DNA from: DASQFQ01 sp963730115 | GTDB lineage: Bacteria; Actinomycetota; Thermoleophilia; Solirubrobacterales; Solirubrobacteraceae | DNA length: 64,000 nucleotides | Assembly (NCBI GenBank): GCA_963730115.1 | Contig: CAVSQM010000001.1 | Span: 124,001-188,000 of the forward strand | Direction: 5' to 3' | Shown: piece by piece, positions 43,591-52,310 of the stretch | How the letters are laid out: every line of letters starts with the position of its first letter | How positions within the stretch are numbered: position 1 is the first letter of the stretch | Notes under the pieces: generated by a model | Database searches by the model: none | Seen by the model: the letters and a program-made list of their open reading frames with translations, nothing else | Told to the model about the DNA's origin: nothing | Translations under genes and position numbers: made by a program

Positions 43591-44146
43591 CGAGCAGCCT
43601 CCCCAGGTGGTCGAGGCCGCGGCGGAGGCGGGAGTTGACCGTCCCGCGCGGCAGCCCGAGCGCCCGCGCGATCTCGCCCGGCGTGTAGCCGAGCGCGTGG
43701 CGCATGACGACGGCGGCGCGCTGGTCGACCGGCAGCTGGGACAGCGCGCGCACGAGCTCGTCCGACCAGCCCTCGGGCGGCGGCGGCGCGGTGGCGGCGA
43801 CGCCGGGCGTCGGGACCGCGCGCAGCCGCCGCGATCGCGCATGGTCGATCGCGCGGTTGACGACGATCCGCGTCAGCCACGGCCCGAACGGCCGCCGGCG
43901 GTCGAAGCGGTCGAGCGCCTGCAGCGCGGCGATGAACGCCTCCTGCGCGATGTCCTCGGCGGCGGCCGCGTCGTGCACGACCAGCCACGCCGCCCGGTAC
44001 GCGCGCGGCCAGTGCAGCGCGAACAGCCCCTCGAACGCCTCCGCCGAGCCCGCCTGAGCGGCTCGCACGAGAGCCGCCTCAGAACCCTCGACCATCCTCA
44101 AGGGGGTCTGACCCCGTTGAGGTTGGGTGAGGGTTGGGACCGCCAT
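43580..44146 (-). CDS. ECF-family RNA polymerase sigma factor
   Basis: Region 2 is seen in AFEGLFALHWPRAYRAAWLVVHDAAAAEDIAQEAFIAAL and FDRRRPFGPWLTRIVVNRAIDHARSRR. Region 4 is ALSQLPVDQRAAVVMRHALGYTPGEIARALGLPRGTVNSRLRRGL. Two starts are possible: ATG 44146 (188 residues), 11 nt after GGAGGA, or ATG 44095 (171 residues), near the usual family start. It is coupled to the propeller membrane protein and would redirect transcription in answer to an envelope signal. Confidence 0.87.
   Translation of the reverse strand: MAVPTLTQPQRGQTPLRMVEGSEAALVRAAQAGSAEAFEGLFALHWPRAYRAAWLVVHDAAAAEDIAQEAFIAALQALDRFDRRRPFGPWLTRIVVNRAIDHARSRRLRAVPTPGVAATAPPPPEGWSDELVRALSQLPVDQRAAVVMRHALGYTPGEIARALGLPRGTVNSRLRRGLDHLGRLLDER
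44103..44115. repeat. 13-bp palindrome GGGGTCTGACCCC
   Basis: 6-bp arms around one base, just before ATG 44095 and inside the coding frame if the sigma gene starts at 44146. It could be an operator or a small leader hairpin. No second copy was noticed in the window. Confidence 0.35.
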
Positions 44147-44209
44147 CGGCAGCATGCTCCTCCTACGAGCGTGGGAGCGCCAGAGGTCCCGCTTGCCACA
44201 ATCGAAGTG

Positions 44210-44650
44210 ATGGCTGACCCCGAGCTCCCCGGAGGCTGGCTTCCGCCCAAGGCGCCCGAGCGCCCCGCCCCGACCTACCGGCCCCCGCTGGCCGAGCAGC
44301 AGCCGCTGCCCAGCTTCGTCCACGAGCGGGCGCAGCAGGGCACCAACGGGCTCGCGGTCACCGCCATCGTCTGCGCCGTCACGAGCATGGGCCTGCTCGT
44401 GCTCTCGCTCGGGCTGAGCTTCTTCTTCAGCCTCCCGCTCGGCGTCGCCGGCTGGGTCTGCGCCGCCCGCTCCGCCCCCGATCAGAACCCCGGCCAGCGC
44501 AAGACCGGCCACGTCCTGAGCGTCGTCGCGATCGCGCTCAGCGTCGCCGCCGCGGTCGCGTGGCTGCTCCTGATCGCCGCCGGCGTCACGCCCGAGGAGC
44601 TGCAGCGGAACCTCGAGGAAGAGCTCGAGCGGCAGCGTCGCTCCTCGTAG
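44210..44650 (+). CDS. DUF4190-like small membrane protein
   Basis: A 146-residue protein: a Pro-rich cytosolic lead (LPGGWLPPKAPERPAPTYRPP), then two hydrophobic segments (LAVTAIVCAVTSMGLLVLSLGLSF and VLSVVAIALSVAAAVAWLLLI). An A-A-R-S loop lies between them and an acidic coiled tail (EELQRNLEEELERQRRSS) ends it. The pattern is typical of DUF4190 proteins of no known function. ATG 44210 lies 7 nt after CACAAT, a possible -10. It is divergent from the ECF sigma gene. Confidence 0.7.
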   Translation: MADPELPGGWLPPKAPERPAPTYRPPLAEQQPLPSFVHERAQQGTNGLAVTAIVCAVTSMGLLVLSLGLSFFFSLPLGVAGWVCAARSAPDQNPGQRKTGHVLSVVAIALSVAAAVAWLLLIAAGVTPEELQRNLEEELERQRRSS

Positions 44651-44651
44651 C

Positions 44652-44657
44652 TAACCT
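44652..44657 (+). promoter_or_regulatory. -10 element (TAACCT) of the aminotransferase-serA unit
   Basis: TAACCT ends 8 nt before GTG 44666, one base after the previous stop codon. Confidence 0.5.
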
Positions 44658-44665
44658 CAACGACC

Positions 44666-45838
44666 GTGACCCCGAACCCGTTCGTGAAGCAGTACCTGAT
44701 GACCGCCGGGCCCACGCCCGTGCCTCCGGCCGTCTCGCAGGCGATGGCCGCGCCGATGCTCTACCACCGCGCTCCCGCCTTCGTCGAGCTCTACGAGCGG
44801 GTGCTGGGCAAGCTGCCACGGGTCTTCCAGACCGAGAACGACGTGCTCGTCTTCGCGGCCAGCGGCTCCGGCGCGATGGAGTCGGCCGCCGCCAACCTCG
44901 TCCGCCCCGGCAAGCCCGTGCTGACGGCCGCGGCCGGCAAGTTCGGGGAGCGCTGGATCGAGCTCGCCGAGGCCTACGGCGGCGATCTCGTGCGCTACGA
45001 GCCCGGCTGGGGCGAGCGTCTCGACCCCGCGGAGTTCGACCGCCTGCTGACCGAGAACGGCGCGATCGACGTCGCCTTCGCCACCCTCTCCGAGACCAGC
45101 ACCGGCATCGTCCACGACGTCCAGGCGATCGCCGAGGTCTGCAAGCGCCACGACGTGATCCTCGCCGTCGACGCCGTCTCCGGCCTCGGCGCCGCCGAGC
45201 TGCGCCAGGACGAATGGGGGATCGACGTCGTCGTCGCCGGCTCCCAGAAGGCGCTCATGTGCCCGCCCGGTCTCGCGTTCGCGTCGGTCTCGGACAAGGC
45301 GGCCGCCTACGCCGCCGACAACCCCGGGGGCCGCTACTACTTCGACTGGACCAAGAACCTCAAGGCCCAGCGCAAGAGCAACTCCGCCTTCACACCCGCC
45401 GTGTCGCTGTTCACCGGCCTCGACCTCGCGCTCGACATGATCCTCGAGGAGGGCCTGGAGAACGTCTTCGCCCGCCACGAGCTGCTGGCCCGCGCCACCC
45501 GCGCCGGCGCCCAGGCGATCGGGCTCGAGATCTACGGCGACGCCGACGAGCGCAGCACGGTCGTCACCGCGGTCGAACTGCCGGAGTCGATCGACGGCAA
45601 CAAGGTGCCCGGCGCCCTGCGCAAGCTCGGGATCACCGCCAACGGCGGCCAGGAGCAGCTCAAGGGCCGGATCCTCCGGATCGCCCACTGCGGCTACTTC
45701 GGCGCGTTCGACATCCTGACGTCGCTGTCCGGGCTCGAGATGGCGCTCGCCCAGCTCGGCTCCGAGGTCGAGCACGGCGCCGGGGTCGGCGCCGCGCAGC
45801 GCGTGTTCGTCGAGGCCGGCGTCGCAGCACCCGCGTAG
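44666..45838 (+). CDS. Class V aminotransferase (serine/alanine-glyoxylate type)
   Basis: PLP enzyme of 390 residues. MTAGPTPVPPAVSQAMAAPM is the N-terminal signature of the serine-glyoxylate/phosphoserine group. AASGSGAMESAAANL binds the PLP phosphate, AVDAVSGLGAAELRQDEWGIDVVVAGSQKALM gives the PLP Asp and the Schiff-base Lys, and LRIAHCGYFGAFDI the late Arg/His region. Because serA overlaps its stop by one base, it may serve as the phosphoserine aminotransferase; the family also includes alanine-glyoxylate enzymes. Confidence 0.88.
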   Translation: MTPNPFVKQYLMTAGPTPVPPAVSQAMAAPMLYHRAPAFVELYERVLGKLPRVFQTENDVLVFAASGSGAMESAAANLVRPGKPVLTAAAGKFGERWIELAEAYGGDLVRYEPGWGERLDPAEFDRLLTENGAIDVAFATLSETSTGIVHDVQAIAEVCKRHDVILAVDAVSGLGAAELRQDEWGIDVVVAGSQKALMCPPGLAFASVSDKAAAYAADNPGGRYYFDWTKNLKAQRKSNSAFTPAVSLFTGLDLALDMILEEGLENVFARHELLARATRAGAQAIGLEIYGDADERSTVVTAVELPESIDGNKVPGALRKLGITANGGQEQLKGRILRIAHCGYFGAFDILTSLSGLEMALAQLGSEVEHGAGVGAAQRVFVEAGVAAPA

Positions 45839-47448
45839 TGCTCGAGCAGCAGTACAAGGTCCTGGTCAAGGAGAAGATCGCCGACTCCGGCGTGAACATG
45901 CTGCGCGAGCGCTTCGCCGTCGACGTCGGGGTCGACTGGAGCGACGAGGAGCTCGCCGAGCGCATCGGGGGCTACCACGGGATCCTCATCCGCTCGGCGA
46001 CGAAGCTGACCGCCGACCTGATCGGCCGCGCCGACAACCTCAAGGTGATCGGGCGGGCCGGTATCGGGGTCGACAACGTCGACGTCGAGGCGGCCACCAA
46101 GCGCGGCATCATCGTCGCCAACGCGCCGCAGTCGAACATCGTCGCCGCCGCGGAGCACACCGTGGCGCTGATGCTGTCGCTGGCGCGCAACATCCCGCAG
46201 GCGCACGCGTCGCTGACCGCCGGCAAGTGGGAGCGCTCGAAGTTCGGCGGCGTCGAGGTGTACGAGAAGACCCTCGGGATCCTCGGCTTCGGCCGCATCG
46301 GCCAGCTCGTCGCCGCCCGCGCCCAGGGCTTCGGCATGCGCGTGCTCGCCTTCGACCCGTTCGTCTCGTCCGAGCGCTTCCGCGAGCTCGGCGTCGACAA
46401 GGCCGACACCAGCGCCGACGTCTACCGCGAGTCCGACTTCATCACCATCCACCTCCCCAAGACGCCGGAGACGCGCGGCTGGCTCGACGCCGAGGCGTTC
46501 GCGCAGATGAAGGACGGCGTGCGCGTGATCAACTGCGCCCGCGGCGAGCTGCTCGTCGACGAGGCGCTGAAGGACGCGCTCGACTCCGGCAAGGTCGCCG
46601 GCGCGGCGCTCGACGTCTTCCCGGCCGAGCCGATCACCGACTACCCGCTGTTCGAGGGCTACGAGAACGTCGTCGTGACGCCGCACCTGGGCGCCTCGAC
46701 CACCGAGGCCCAGGATCGCGCCGGCGTCCAGACCGCCGAGCAGGTCGTCGCCGCGCTGACGGGCGGCGTCGTCTCCACCGCGGTCAACATCCCCGCCGTG
46801 TCCGCCGAGGACATGGAGGTGCTCGGCCCGTACCTGCCGCTCGTGCAGCGGCTCGGCCGCCTCGCCACCGCCCTCGCCGAGGGGAGCGGCATCGAGCGCG
46901 TCGAGTGCGAGTACCTCGGCCACCTCGCGGGCCGCGACACGCGCCTGCTCACGCTCGCGACGCTGCAGGGCGTGCTCCACGGCCACACGGAGGAGGAGGT
47001 CAACCTCGTCAACGCGCCGTCGCTGGCGGAGGAGCGCGGGATCGAGGTCGCGGAGACAAAGGAGATCGTCGCCCGCGACTTCACCGACCTCGTCCGCATC
47101 ACGGTCGGCGGCAGCCGCGTGGTCGGCACCACGCTCGGCCAGCGCCACCGCCCGCACCTGCTCGAGGCGTGGGGCCAGCGCTTCAACCTCCAGCTCGACG
47201 ACGACCACTTCGCGCTGTTCCGCTACTCCGACCTGCCCGGCATGGTCGGCCGCGTCGGCACGCTGTTCGGCGAGCACGGGATCAACATCTCCCAGGCCGC
47301 CGTCGGCCGCGAGCCCCCGGGCGAGGACGGCCATCGCGACAACGTCGCCGTGATGGCCGTCACCGCGGACAACCCGGTGCCCCAGGCGGTCGTCGACGAG
47401 ATCGTGGCGAGCGACGGCTTCGTCGCGGGCCGCGCGGTCTCGCTCTAG
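45838..47448 (+). CDS. serA: D-3-phosphoglycerate dehydrogenase
   Basis: First step of serine synthesis. The 536-residue form has catalytic and NAD domains (ILGFGRIGQLVAARAQGFGM), the active-site Arg in INCARGELLVDEAL, Glu in LDVFPAEPI and His in VTPHLGASTTEAQ. An intervening ASB domain follows, and a C-terminal ACT domain (LPGMVGRVGTLFGEHGINISQAAVG) that senses serine. This is the long actinobacterial type. GTG 45838 overlaps the aminotransferase stop (TAGTG). Confidence 0.95.
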   Translation: MLEQQYKVLVKEKIADSGVNMLRERFAVDVGVDWSDEELAERIGGYHGILIRSATKLTADLIGRADNLKVIGRAGIGVDNVDVEAATKRGIIVANAPQSNIVAAAEHTVALMLSLARNIPQAHASLTAGKWERSKFGGVEVYEKTLGILGFGRIGQLVAARAQGFGMRVLAFDPFVSSERFRELGVDKADTSADVYRESDFITIHLPKTPETRGWLDAEAFAQMKDGVRVINCARGELLVDEALKDALDSGKVAGAALDVFPAEPITDYPLFEGYENVVVTPHLGASTTEAQDRAGVQTAEQVVAALTGGVVSTAVNIPAVSAEDMEVLGPYLPLVQRLGRLATALAEGSGIERVECEYLGHLAGRDTRLLTLATLQGVLHGHTEEEVNLVNAPSLAEERGIEVAETKEIVARDFTDLVRITVGGSRVVGTTLGQRHRPHLLEAWGQRFNLQLDDDHFALFRYSDLPGMVGRVGTLFGEHGINISQAAVGREPPGEDGHRDNVAVMAVTADNPVPQAVVDEIVASDGFVAGRAVSL

Positions 47449-47486
47449 CTCCTGCCAGCGCCGGGCAATCTGGCTCTGATCGAGCG

Positions 47487-48195
47487 ATGCGTCGAGCGCT
47501 CGCCCTGCTGCGTCGTCCTGGCGGTGCTCGCCTCGTGCGGGAGCGACGACGAGCCCGCCGCCGAGCAGGCCGCGAAGCCCAGCGTGACGCCGTTCCCCAC
47601 GATCGACCGGGCAGACCTCGAGGTCGGCACCACGTACACGACCCAGCAGTTCAAGCCCAACATCACGCTCACGCTGCCCGAGGGCGAATGGATCGCGGCC
47701 GGCGCCGACAGCCCGGACCACGTCGAGATCGAGCCGACACCGCAGGACCCGGTCGACGCCTCGGCGCTGGCGTTCCACCACATGACCCAGGTGTTCGATC
47801 CGGAGCAGGGCGGGGTGACGCCCGGCGACGCGGTCGCCGGCCCCGACGACTTCGCCGCCTGGCTGACCGACCATCCGCACCTGAAGGCGACGAAGCCGAA
47901 GCCGGTCGAGGCGCTCGGCCTGAAGGGCGTCGCGATCGACGTCCGCGTGAAGTCGAGCCAGCCCCGGCGCTACAAGGACTGCGGGAAGGTGGAGGGCGAG
48001 TGCGTCGTGATGTTCGTCGGCAAGGTCGAGCCGATCGTCTACGGCTCCAAGTCCCTCGGCCGCTTCTTCGTGCTCGAGCAGCCCGACGGCAAGGAGCTCG
48101 TGGTCGAGCAGTACATCGAGCCGGCGTCCGCGCTGAAGGCGCAGCAGCCCGCGTTCGACGCCCTGCTCGAGTCGGCGACGACCGCGCCCGGTTAG
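47487..48195 (+). pseudogene. Secreted lipoprotein with frameshift in its signal peptide
   Basis: ATG 47487 reads MRRALALL and then leaves frame. Skipping the C at 47511 gives VVLAVLASCGSDDEP, a textbook lipoprotein signal with the LASC lipobox. The rest (47524 to the stop) is open: FKPNITLTLPEGEWIAAG, TQVFDPEQGG and a two-cysteine segment (KDCGKVEGECVVMF). Without the fix the only start is GTG 47524, which lacks a signal peptide. An indel error is the simplest explanation. The family is not recognised; it is likely a surface-bound domain. Confidence 0.65.
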
Positions 48196-48996
48196 CGCAC
48201 CGCACCGGTCGCACGCCGCTCCGCGGCGCGCTCCCAGCGCAGGAACAGCGCGTTGACCGCGAACGCGATGATCACGAGCACCGCGACGATCCCGTACATC
48301 CGCGGCATGTCGTGCAGCGTGATCGCCTCGACCAGCTCGTAGCCGAAGCCGGCCCGCGAGGCGAACATCTCGCCCAGCACGACGCCGAGCAGCACGAGGC
48401 TGAAGCCGAGCCGCAGGCCCGGTCAGCAGCGCCGGGAAGATCGACGGGAAGATCACCTGGCGGAACGTGTCGAGCCGCGACAGGCGCAGCGAGCGCGCGA
48501 CCTTGAGGTGCACGGGGTTCACCCCGCGCGTGGCGTTCATCGCGATGATGATGATCGGGAAGATGCCGTGGAACATCCCGAACGCGATCTTCGAGTAGAG
48601 GCCGAACCCGAACACGGTCAGGAAGATCGGGAACAGCGTGACCTTCGGGATCGAGTAGACCGACAGCGTGATCGGCTCGAACACGTTGCCCCAGAAGCGC
48701 ACGAGCCCGAGCGTCACGCCGATCCACAGCCCGGCCACGGCCGCGATCGCGAAGCCGAGCGCGGTGGCGGCGAGCGTGGCGCCGAGGCTGTCGAAGAGCC
48801 AGCCGCCGGAGATGCCGTCGCCCAGCGCGTCGGCGGCCTGGACCGGCGTCGCGACGTAGAAGTCGCCGGCGAGCATGCCGACGACCTGCCAGATCGCGAG
48901 CAGCACGAGCGGCAGCAGCATCTGGCCGGCCAGCACGGGGTCGCGCGAGCGGCGGCGAGGGGCGGTGCGGGCGGCGGTGGCTGCGGTGGTCGCCAT
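48192..48996 (-). pseudogene. ABC-type importer permease (SsuC/TauC-like), frameshifted
   Basis: From ATG 48996: a basic tail, then LPLVLLAIWQVVGMLAG and helices of a BPD_transp_1 permease; the coupling EAA loop is LKVARSLRLSRLDTFRQVIFPSIFPALLTG. Near 48420 an apparent extra G (accGGGcctgcgg) breaks the frame, and the next frame continues as LRLGFSLVLLGVVLGEMFASRAGFGYELVEA to the stop at 48192. Both parts are strongly family-like. It is the last gene of a four-gene importer operon, 2 nt after the other permease. Confidence 0.8.
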
Positions 48997-48998
48997 GC

Positions 48999-49754
48999 CT
49001 ACGCCTGCCTGCCGTAGAACCGGCGCTCGAGCCGCAGCAGCAGCGAGTTGACGACGACCGCGAACGCGAGGATCAGCAGGATCGCCGCGTACATGTTCTG
49101 GATCGCGAAGTTGTTGTAGCTGAAGCCCACGAACCAGCCGACGCCCGACTCCGCCTGGATGAACTCGCTCGCCACGACCCCGATCACGGTGTAGCTGGCG
49201 GCGAGCTTGAAGCCCGTGAAGATGTACGGCGTCGCGGCGGGGAAGTAGACGCGCGTGAACAGCCGCCACGGCGACAGCCGCAGGCTGCGCCCCACCTTGA
49301 CCATCACCTCGGGCACGGAGTCGAGGCCGATGACGGTGTTGAGGATGATCGCCACGACCGCCCAGGCCCAGGCGATGATGATCACCGGCGCCCCGCCGAG
49401 CCCGAAGATCGCGATGAACAGCGGGTAGAAGGCGAAGATCGGGATCGCGTAGTAGGTGGTCAGGTACGGCTGCAGCACCTTGCGCGTGCGCTCGAGCCGC
49501 CACAGGGCCACCCCGAGCGGCAGCCCGGTCACCACGGCGAGGAAGCCCGCCACGACGATCGAGGTGAGCGTGCGCGCGATGTGCTCGCCGAGGATGCCGT
49601 CGGAGACCAGCAGCCACAGCTGCCACACCATCTCGCTCAGCGGGACGAGCGCGATCGGGTTGACGAGCCCGAGCCGCGGGATGACCTCGAGCGCGACCAG
49701 CGCGAGCAGGATCAGGCCCCAGCGGACGAGCCGGACCCGCGTCTCCTGCTTCAC
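48999..49754 (-). CDS. ABC-type importer permease (SsuC/TauC-like)
   Basis: A 251-residue permease with about six helices. The EAA-type coupling loop is VMVKVGRSLRLSPWRLFTRVYFPAATPYIFTG. AIPIFAFYPLFIAIFGLG and SEFIQAESGVGWFVG match nitrate/sulfonate/taurine family permeases. Together with the neighbouring, clearly different permease it would form a heterodimeric channel, less usual in this family, where one permease commonly pairs with itself. It overlaps the ATPase gene by 4 nt. Confidence 0.9.
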   Translation of the reverse strand: MKQETRVRLVRWGLILLALVALEVIPRLGLVNPIALVPLSEMVWQLWLLVSDGILGEHIARTLTSIVVAGFLAVVTGLPLGVALWRLERTRKVLQPYLTTYYAIPIFAFYPLFIAIFGLGGAPVIIIAWAWAVVAIILNTVIGLDSVPEVMVKVGRSLRLSPWRLFTRVYFPAATPYIFTGFKLAASYTVIGVVASEFIQAESGVGWFVGFSYNNFAIQNMYAAILLILAFAVVVNSLLLRLERRFYGRQA

Positions 49755-50533
49755 CGGCGCTCACCCGCCAGCGCCTGCATCGACTCCTCGCGCAGGCTCT
49801 CCCACAGCTCTCCGCTGAGGCGCCCGAACTCCGGGTCGCTGACGATCGTCGAGTCGCGCGGGCGCGGCAGCGGGTTCTCGACGATCTTCTTGACCTGGCC
49901 GGGCCGCGCGGTCATCACGACGATGCGGTCGCTCAGCAGCAGCGCCTCGTCGAACGAGTGGGTGATGAACAGGATCGTGGCGTTCGTCGCCTCGCGGATC
50001 CGCAGCAGCTCCTCGCCGAGGATCAGGCGGGTCTGCTCGTCCAGCGCGCCGAACGGCTCGTCCATGAGGATGATCGCCGGCTCCAGCACGAGGGTGCGCG
50101 CGATCGCCACGCGCTGGCGCATGCCGCCGGACAGCTCGGCGGGGTGACGGTCCTCGAAGCCGCCGAGCCCGACGAGCTCGATCATCTCGCCCGCGCTGCG
50201 CGACCGCTCCTCCTTGGCGACGCCGGTCATCTCGAGCCCGAACTCGACGTTCTCGGTCACCGTGCGCCAGGGGAACGCCGACTCCTGCTGGAACACGATC
50301 CCGATCGAGGGATCGGTGCCGTCGACGAGGTTGCCGCCGATCCGCACCTCGCCCGACGACGGCTCGATCAGCCCGCCGACGATCTCCATCAGCGTGCTCT
50401 TGCCGCAGCCGCTGGGCCCGACGATCGAGACGAACTCGCCCTCGTCGACCGACAGCGAGACGTCGTGCACCGCGTCGACGTCGCCGCGCGGCGTCTCGTA
50501 GGCCTTGCTCAGGTTCTCGATCGTGAGCAGCAA
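49751..50533 (-). CDS. ABC importer ATPase (SsuB/TauB-like)
   Basis: A 260-residue ATPase. VGPSGCGKSTLMEIVGGL is Walker A, FQQESAFPWRTVTENV the Q-loop region with the F-P-W typical of nitrate/sulfonate systems, ELSGGMRQRVAIARTL the signature, and IILMDEPFGALDEQTR Walker B. The start is TTG 50533, preceded at good distance by AGGAGG within the 3' end of the binding-protein gene. It drives the two permeases. Confidence 0.93.
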   Translation of the reverse strand: MLLTIENLSKAYETPRGDVDAVHDVSLSVDEGEFVSIVGPSGCGKSTLMEIVGGLIEPSSGEVRIGGNLVDGTDPSIGIVFQQESAFPWRTVTENVEFGLEMTGVAKEERSRSAGEMIELVGLGGFEDRHPAELSGGMRQRVAIARTLVLEPAIILMDEPFGALDEQTRLILGEELLRIREATNATILFITHSFDEALLLSDRIVVMTARPGQVKKIVENPLPRPRDSTIVSDPEFGRLSGELWESLREESMQALAGERR

Positions 50534-50537
50534 CGCG

Positions 50538-51542
50538 TCACCCTCCTGGCAGCGTGATCCGCTGGTCCGCCGGTATGAAGTCCTGCACGACGAGCTCGTC
50601 CCAGTCGATCTTCTGCCCGCCCGGCAGGAGGTCGATCAGGCGCATCTCCTCGGCCACGGTCTCGAGCGCCTCGGGGCTCGCGAGGCCGACCACCCAGTGC
50701 TTGTCGGGATCGACCGTCTTGAGCGCCTTCATGGCGCTGGCCGGCTTGATCTCCGCCTCCTTGGCCCACGCCTTCGCGACCGTCTCGGGGTCGGACTTGA
50801 GGAACTCGAGGCCCTCGGCGCGCGCCTTGATCGTGCGCTCGACGAGCTTGCGGTCGCGGTCGAGCACGCCAGGTCCGGTGATGATCACCGTGGAGAGGAA
50901 CTCGGGCACGTAGTCGGAGGCCTGGAAGACGGGCTTCCACTTCTCCTCCGCCGCTTGCTCGGAGAACACCGGCTCGAGGATCGCCGCGGCATCGATGTCG
51001 CCGTTCTTGAGCGCGGTCAGCCCCTCGGTGAGCCCGCCCATCGAGCGCGTCTTGACGTTGTCGACGCCGACCCCGGAGCGCTCGAGCGACAGCGCCAGCA
51101 GCCCCTGCGTCACCGAGCCGGGGCTCGTGTAGCCGACCTCCTTGCCGCTCAGGTCCTCGATCGAGTCGAGCTTCGAGCCGGGGCGCGTCACCCACAGCAC
51201 GTCCTTGCTCGACGCGACGCCGCCGCCGACGATCCGGATGTCGGCGCCCGCCTCGAACGCGGTGACCGCCGCGGTGGTGGCGACCTCGCCGAGCGGCAGG
51301 CCGCCGCTGACGACGTTGCGGACCGTGGTGCCGCCGCCCTCGGAGCCGACGATCTGCTTCACGCGCACGCCGTTCTTGTCGAACAACCCCTGGTCCTGGG
51401 CAGCGATCCACGGCGGCGAGAACAGCAGCGCCGGGTGGTTGGTGACCGTCACGTCCCCGCCCTCGCCTCCCTCGGTCAGCCCCGAATCGCCACAGCCGGC
51501 GACGGCGAGCGCGACGGCGAGCGTGATCGCAAGCCGCTTCAC
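50538..51542 (-). CDS. NMT1/SsuA-type substrate-binding lipoprotein
   Basis: From GTG 51542: KRLAITLAVALAVAGCGDSG is a lipoprotein signal with lipobox VAGC. The 334-residue product has the two-lobed fold of NMT1/THI5-like binders (LLFSPPWIAAQDQGLFDKNGV, GEVATTAAVTAFEAGADIRIVGGG, LSGKEVGYTSPGSVTQGLL, LTALKNGDIDAAAILEPV). Possible ligands are sulfonates, nitrate, thiamin or flavin precursors; no riboswitch or biosynthetic neighbour narrows this. First gene of the importer operon. Confidence 0.87.
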   Translation of the reverse strand: MKRLAITLAVALAVAGCGDSGLTEGGEGGDVTVTNHPALLFSPPWIAAQDQGLFDKNGVRVKQIVGSEGGGTTVRNVVSGGLPLGEVATTAAVTAFEAGADIRIVGGGVASSKDVLWVTRPGSKLDSIEDLSGKEVGYTSPGSVTQGLLALSLERSGVGVDNVKTRSMGGLTEGLTALKNGDIDAAAILEPVFSEQAAEEKWKPVFQASDYVPEFLSTVIITGPGVLDRDRKLVERTIKARAEGLEFLKSDPETVAKAWAKEAEIKPASAMKALKTVDPDKHWVVGLASPEALETVAEEMRLIDLLPGGQKIDWDELVVQDFIPADQRITLPGG

Positions 51543-51620
51543 GACAAGAAATCCAATCCCCGGCGGCGCCCGCGGGAAACGGGAGCCGGGGAGCGGGGCG
51601 TCAGGAAACGAACGCGGTGG

Positions 51621-52262
51621 CTAGTCGTCCGCCGGCGGCGGAGCGAACACGATCCGCTTGAGCTCCTCGACCGTCCGGCCGCCGAGCCGCAACGAGGTCA
51701 CGAATCCCTCCTGGCCGAGCTCACCGGCCTCGAGCGACGTGCGGAAGGCGTCGACCGTCGCGCGCTCCGCGTCGGGCACCTTGTCCTTGCCGACCTCGAC
51801 GAACACGAGGTGGCGGGGGCGGCGGTTGGAGTGCGCCAGCCGCACGTAGCGCTCGCGCTCGGCGGCGTCGAACCCGGCGAGGGCGATCACCACGGTCTGG
51901 CCGGCCGACAGCCGCTTCGTCGCGGTGGCGTCGAGCAGCGCACGGGCCTTCTCGTCGATCTGCTCGTCGGCCACCCGGCCTGCCAGCAGGCGGCGCAGGC
52001 GCGCCATCGAGAGCAGCACGTTCGTGTCCTCGAGCACACGGGCGCAGAACGCCTCGCGCGTCGCTTCGTCGGCGGACAGCACGATCACGAGCGAGCCTGG
52101 CGCGTAGCGGATGCGATCGCTCGGGCTGAGGACCCGGCCGCGGACGCCGACGTCCGCCTGGCGGGGTGGCCGCTCGGGCTCGCCGGGGCGGCGCGGGCGC
52201 TCTGACGACCACCCTCCGCGCTCGTTCTCACCAATCTTGACGCTGCGCGGTCCCGTGCTCAT
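51621..52262 (-). CDS. PNKP-like P-loop protein with a lost Walker A motif
   Basis: A 213-residue protein: a charged N-terminal 50 residues, then APGSLVIVLSADEATREAFCARVL where polynucleotide-kinase-like enzymes have L-I-G-P-S-G-S-G-K-S/T. The rest keeps the family outline: NVLLSMARLRRLLAG, ARALLDATATKRLSAGQTVVIALAGFDAAERERYVRLA, and a final VTSLRLGGRTVEELKRI. No GK[ST] or clear catalytic Asp remains, so it probably does not bind ATP normally. The comparison is from memory of the family. A GGAGGA abuts ATG 52262. Confidence 0.55.
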   Translation of the reverse strand: MSTGPRSVKIGENERGGWSSERPRRPGEPERPPRQADVGVRGRVLSPSDRIRYAPGSLVIVLSADEATREAFCARVLEDTNVLLSMARLRRLLAGRVADEQIDEKARALLDATATKRLSAGQTVVIALAGFDAAERERYVRLAHSNRRPRHLVFVEVGKDKVPDAERATVDAFRTSLEAGELGQEGFVTSLRLGGRTVEELKRIVFAPPPADD

Positions 52263-52268
52263 TCCTCC

Positions 52269-52274
52269 ACGGTA
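52269..52274 (-). promoter_or_regulatory. -10 element (TACCGT) of the PNKP-like gene
   Basis: On the minus strand TACCGT ends 6 nt before ATG 52262. Confidence 0.4.
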
Positions 52275-52310
52275 TAGGCTCGGCGCCGCGGTCGGTCTGC
52301 AGCCGGAGCG

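Noticed and set aside
45694..49764. A 1356-codon open frame on the minus strand
   Set aside because: It lies opposite the aminotransferase, serA and lipoprotein genes and only picks up real permease sequence at its beginning. Long antisense frames are expected at this GC content.
51543..51620. TPP or other riboswitch before the NMT1-type importer
   Set aside because: The interval is only 78 nt and lacks the conserved CTGAGA and related elements.
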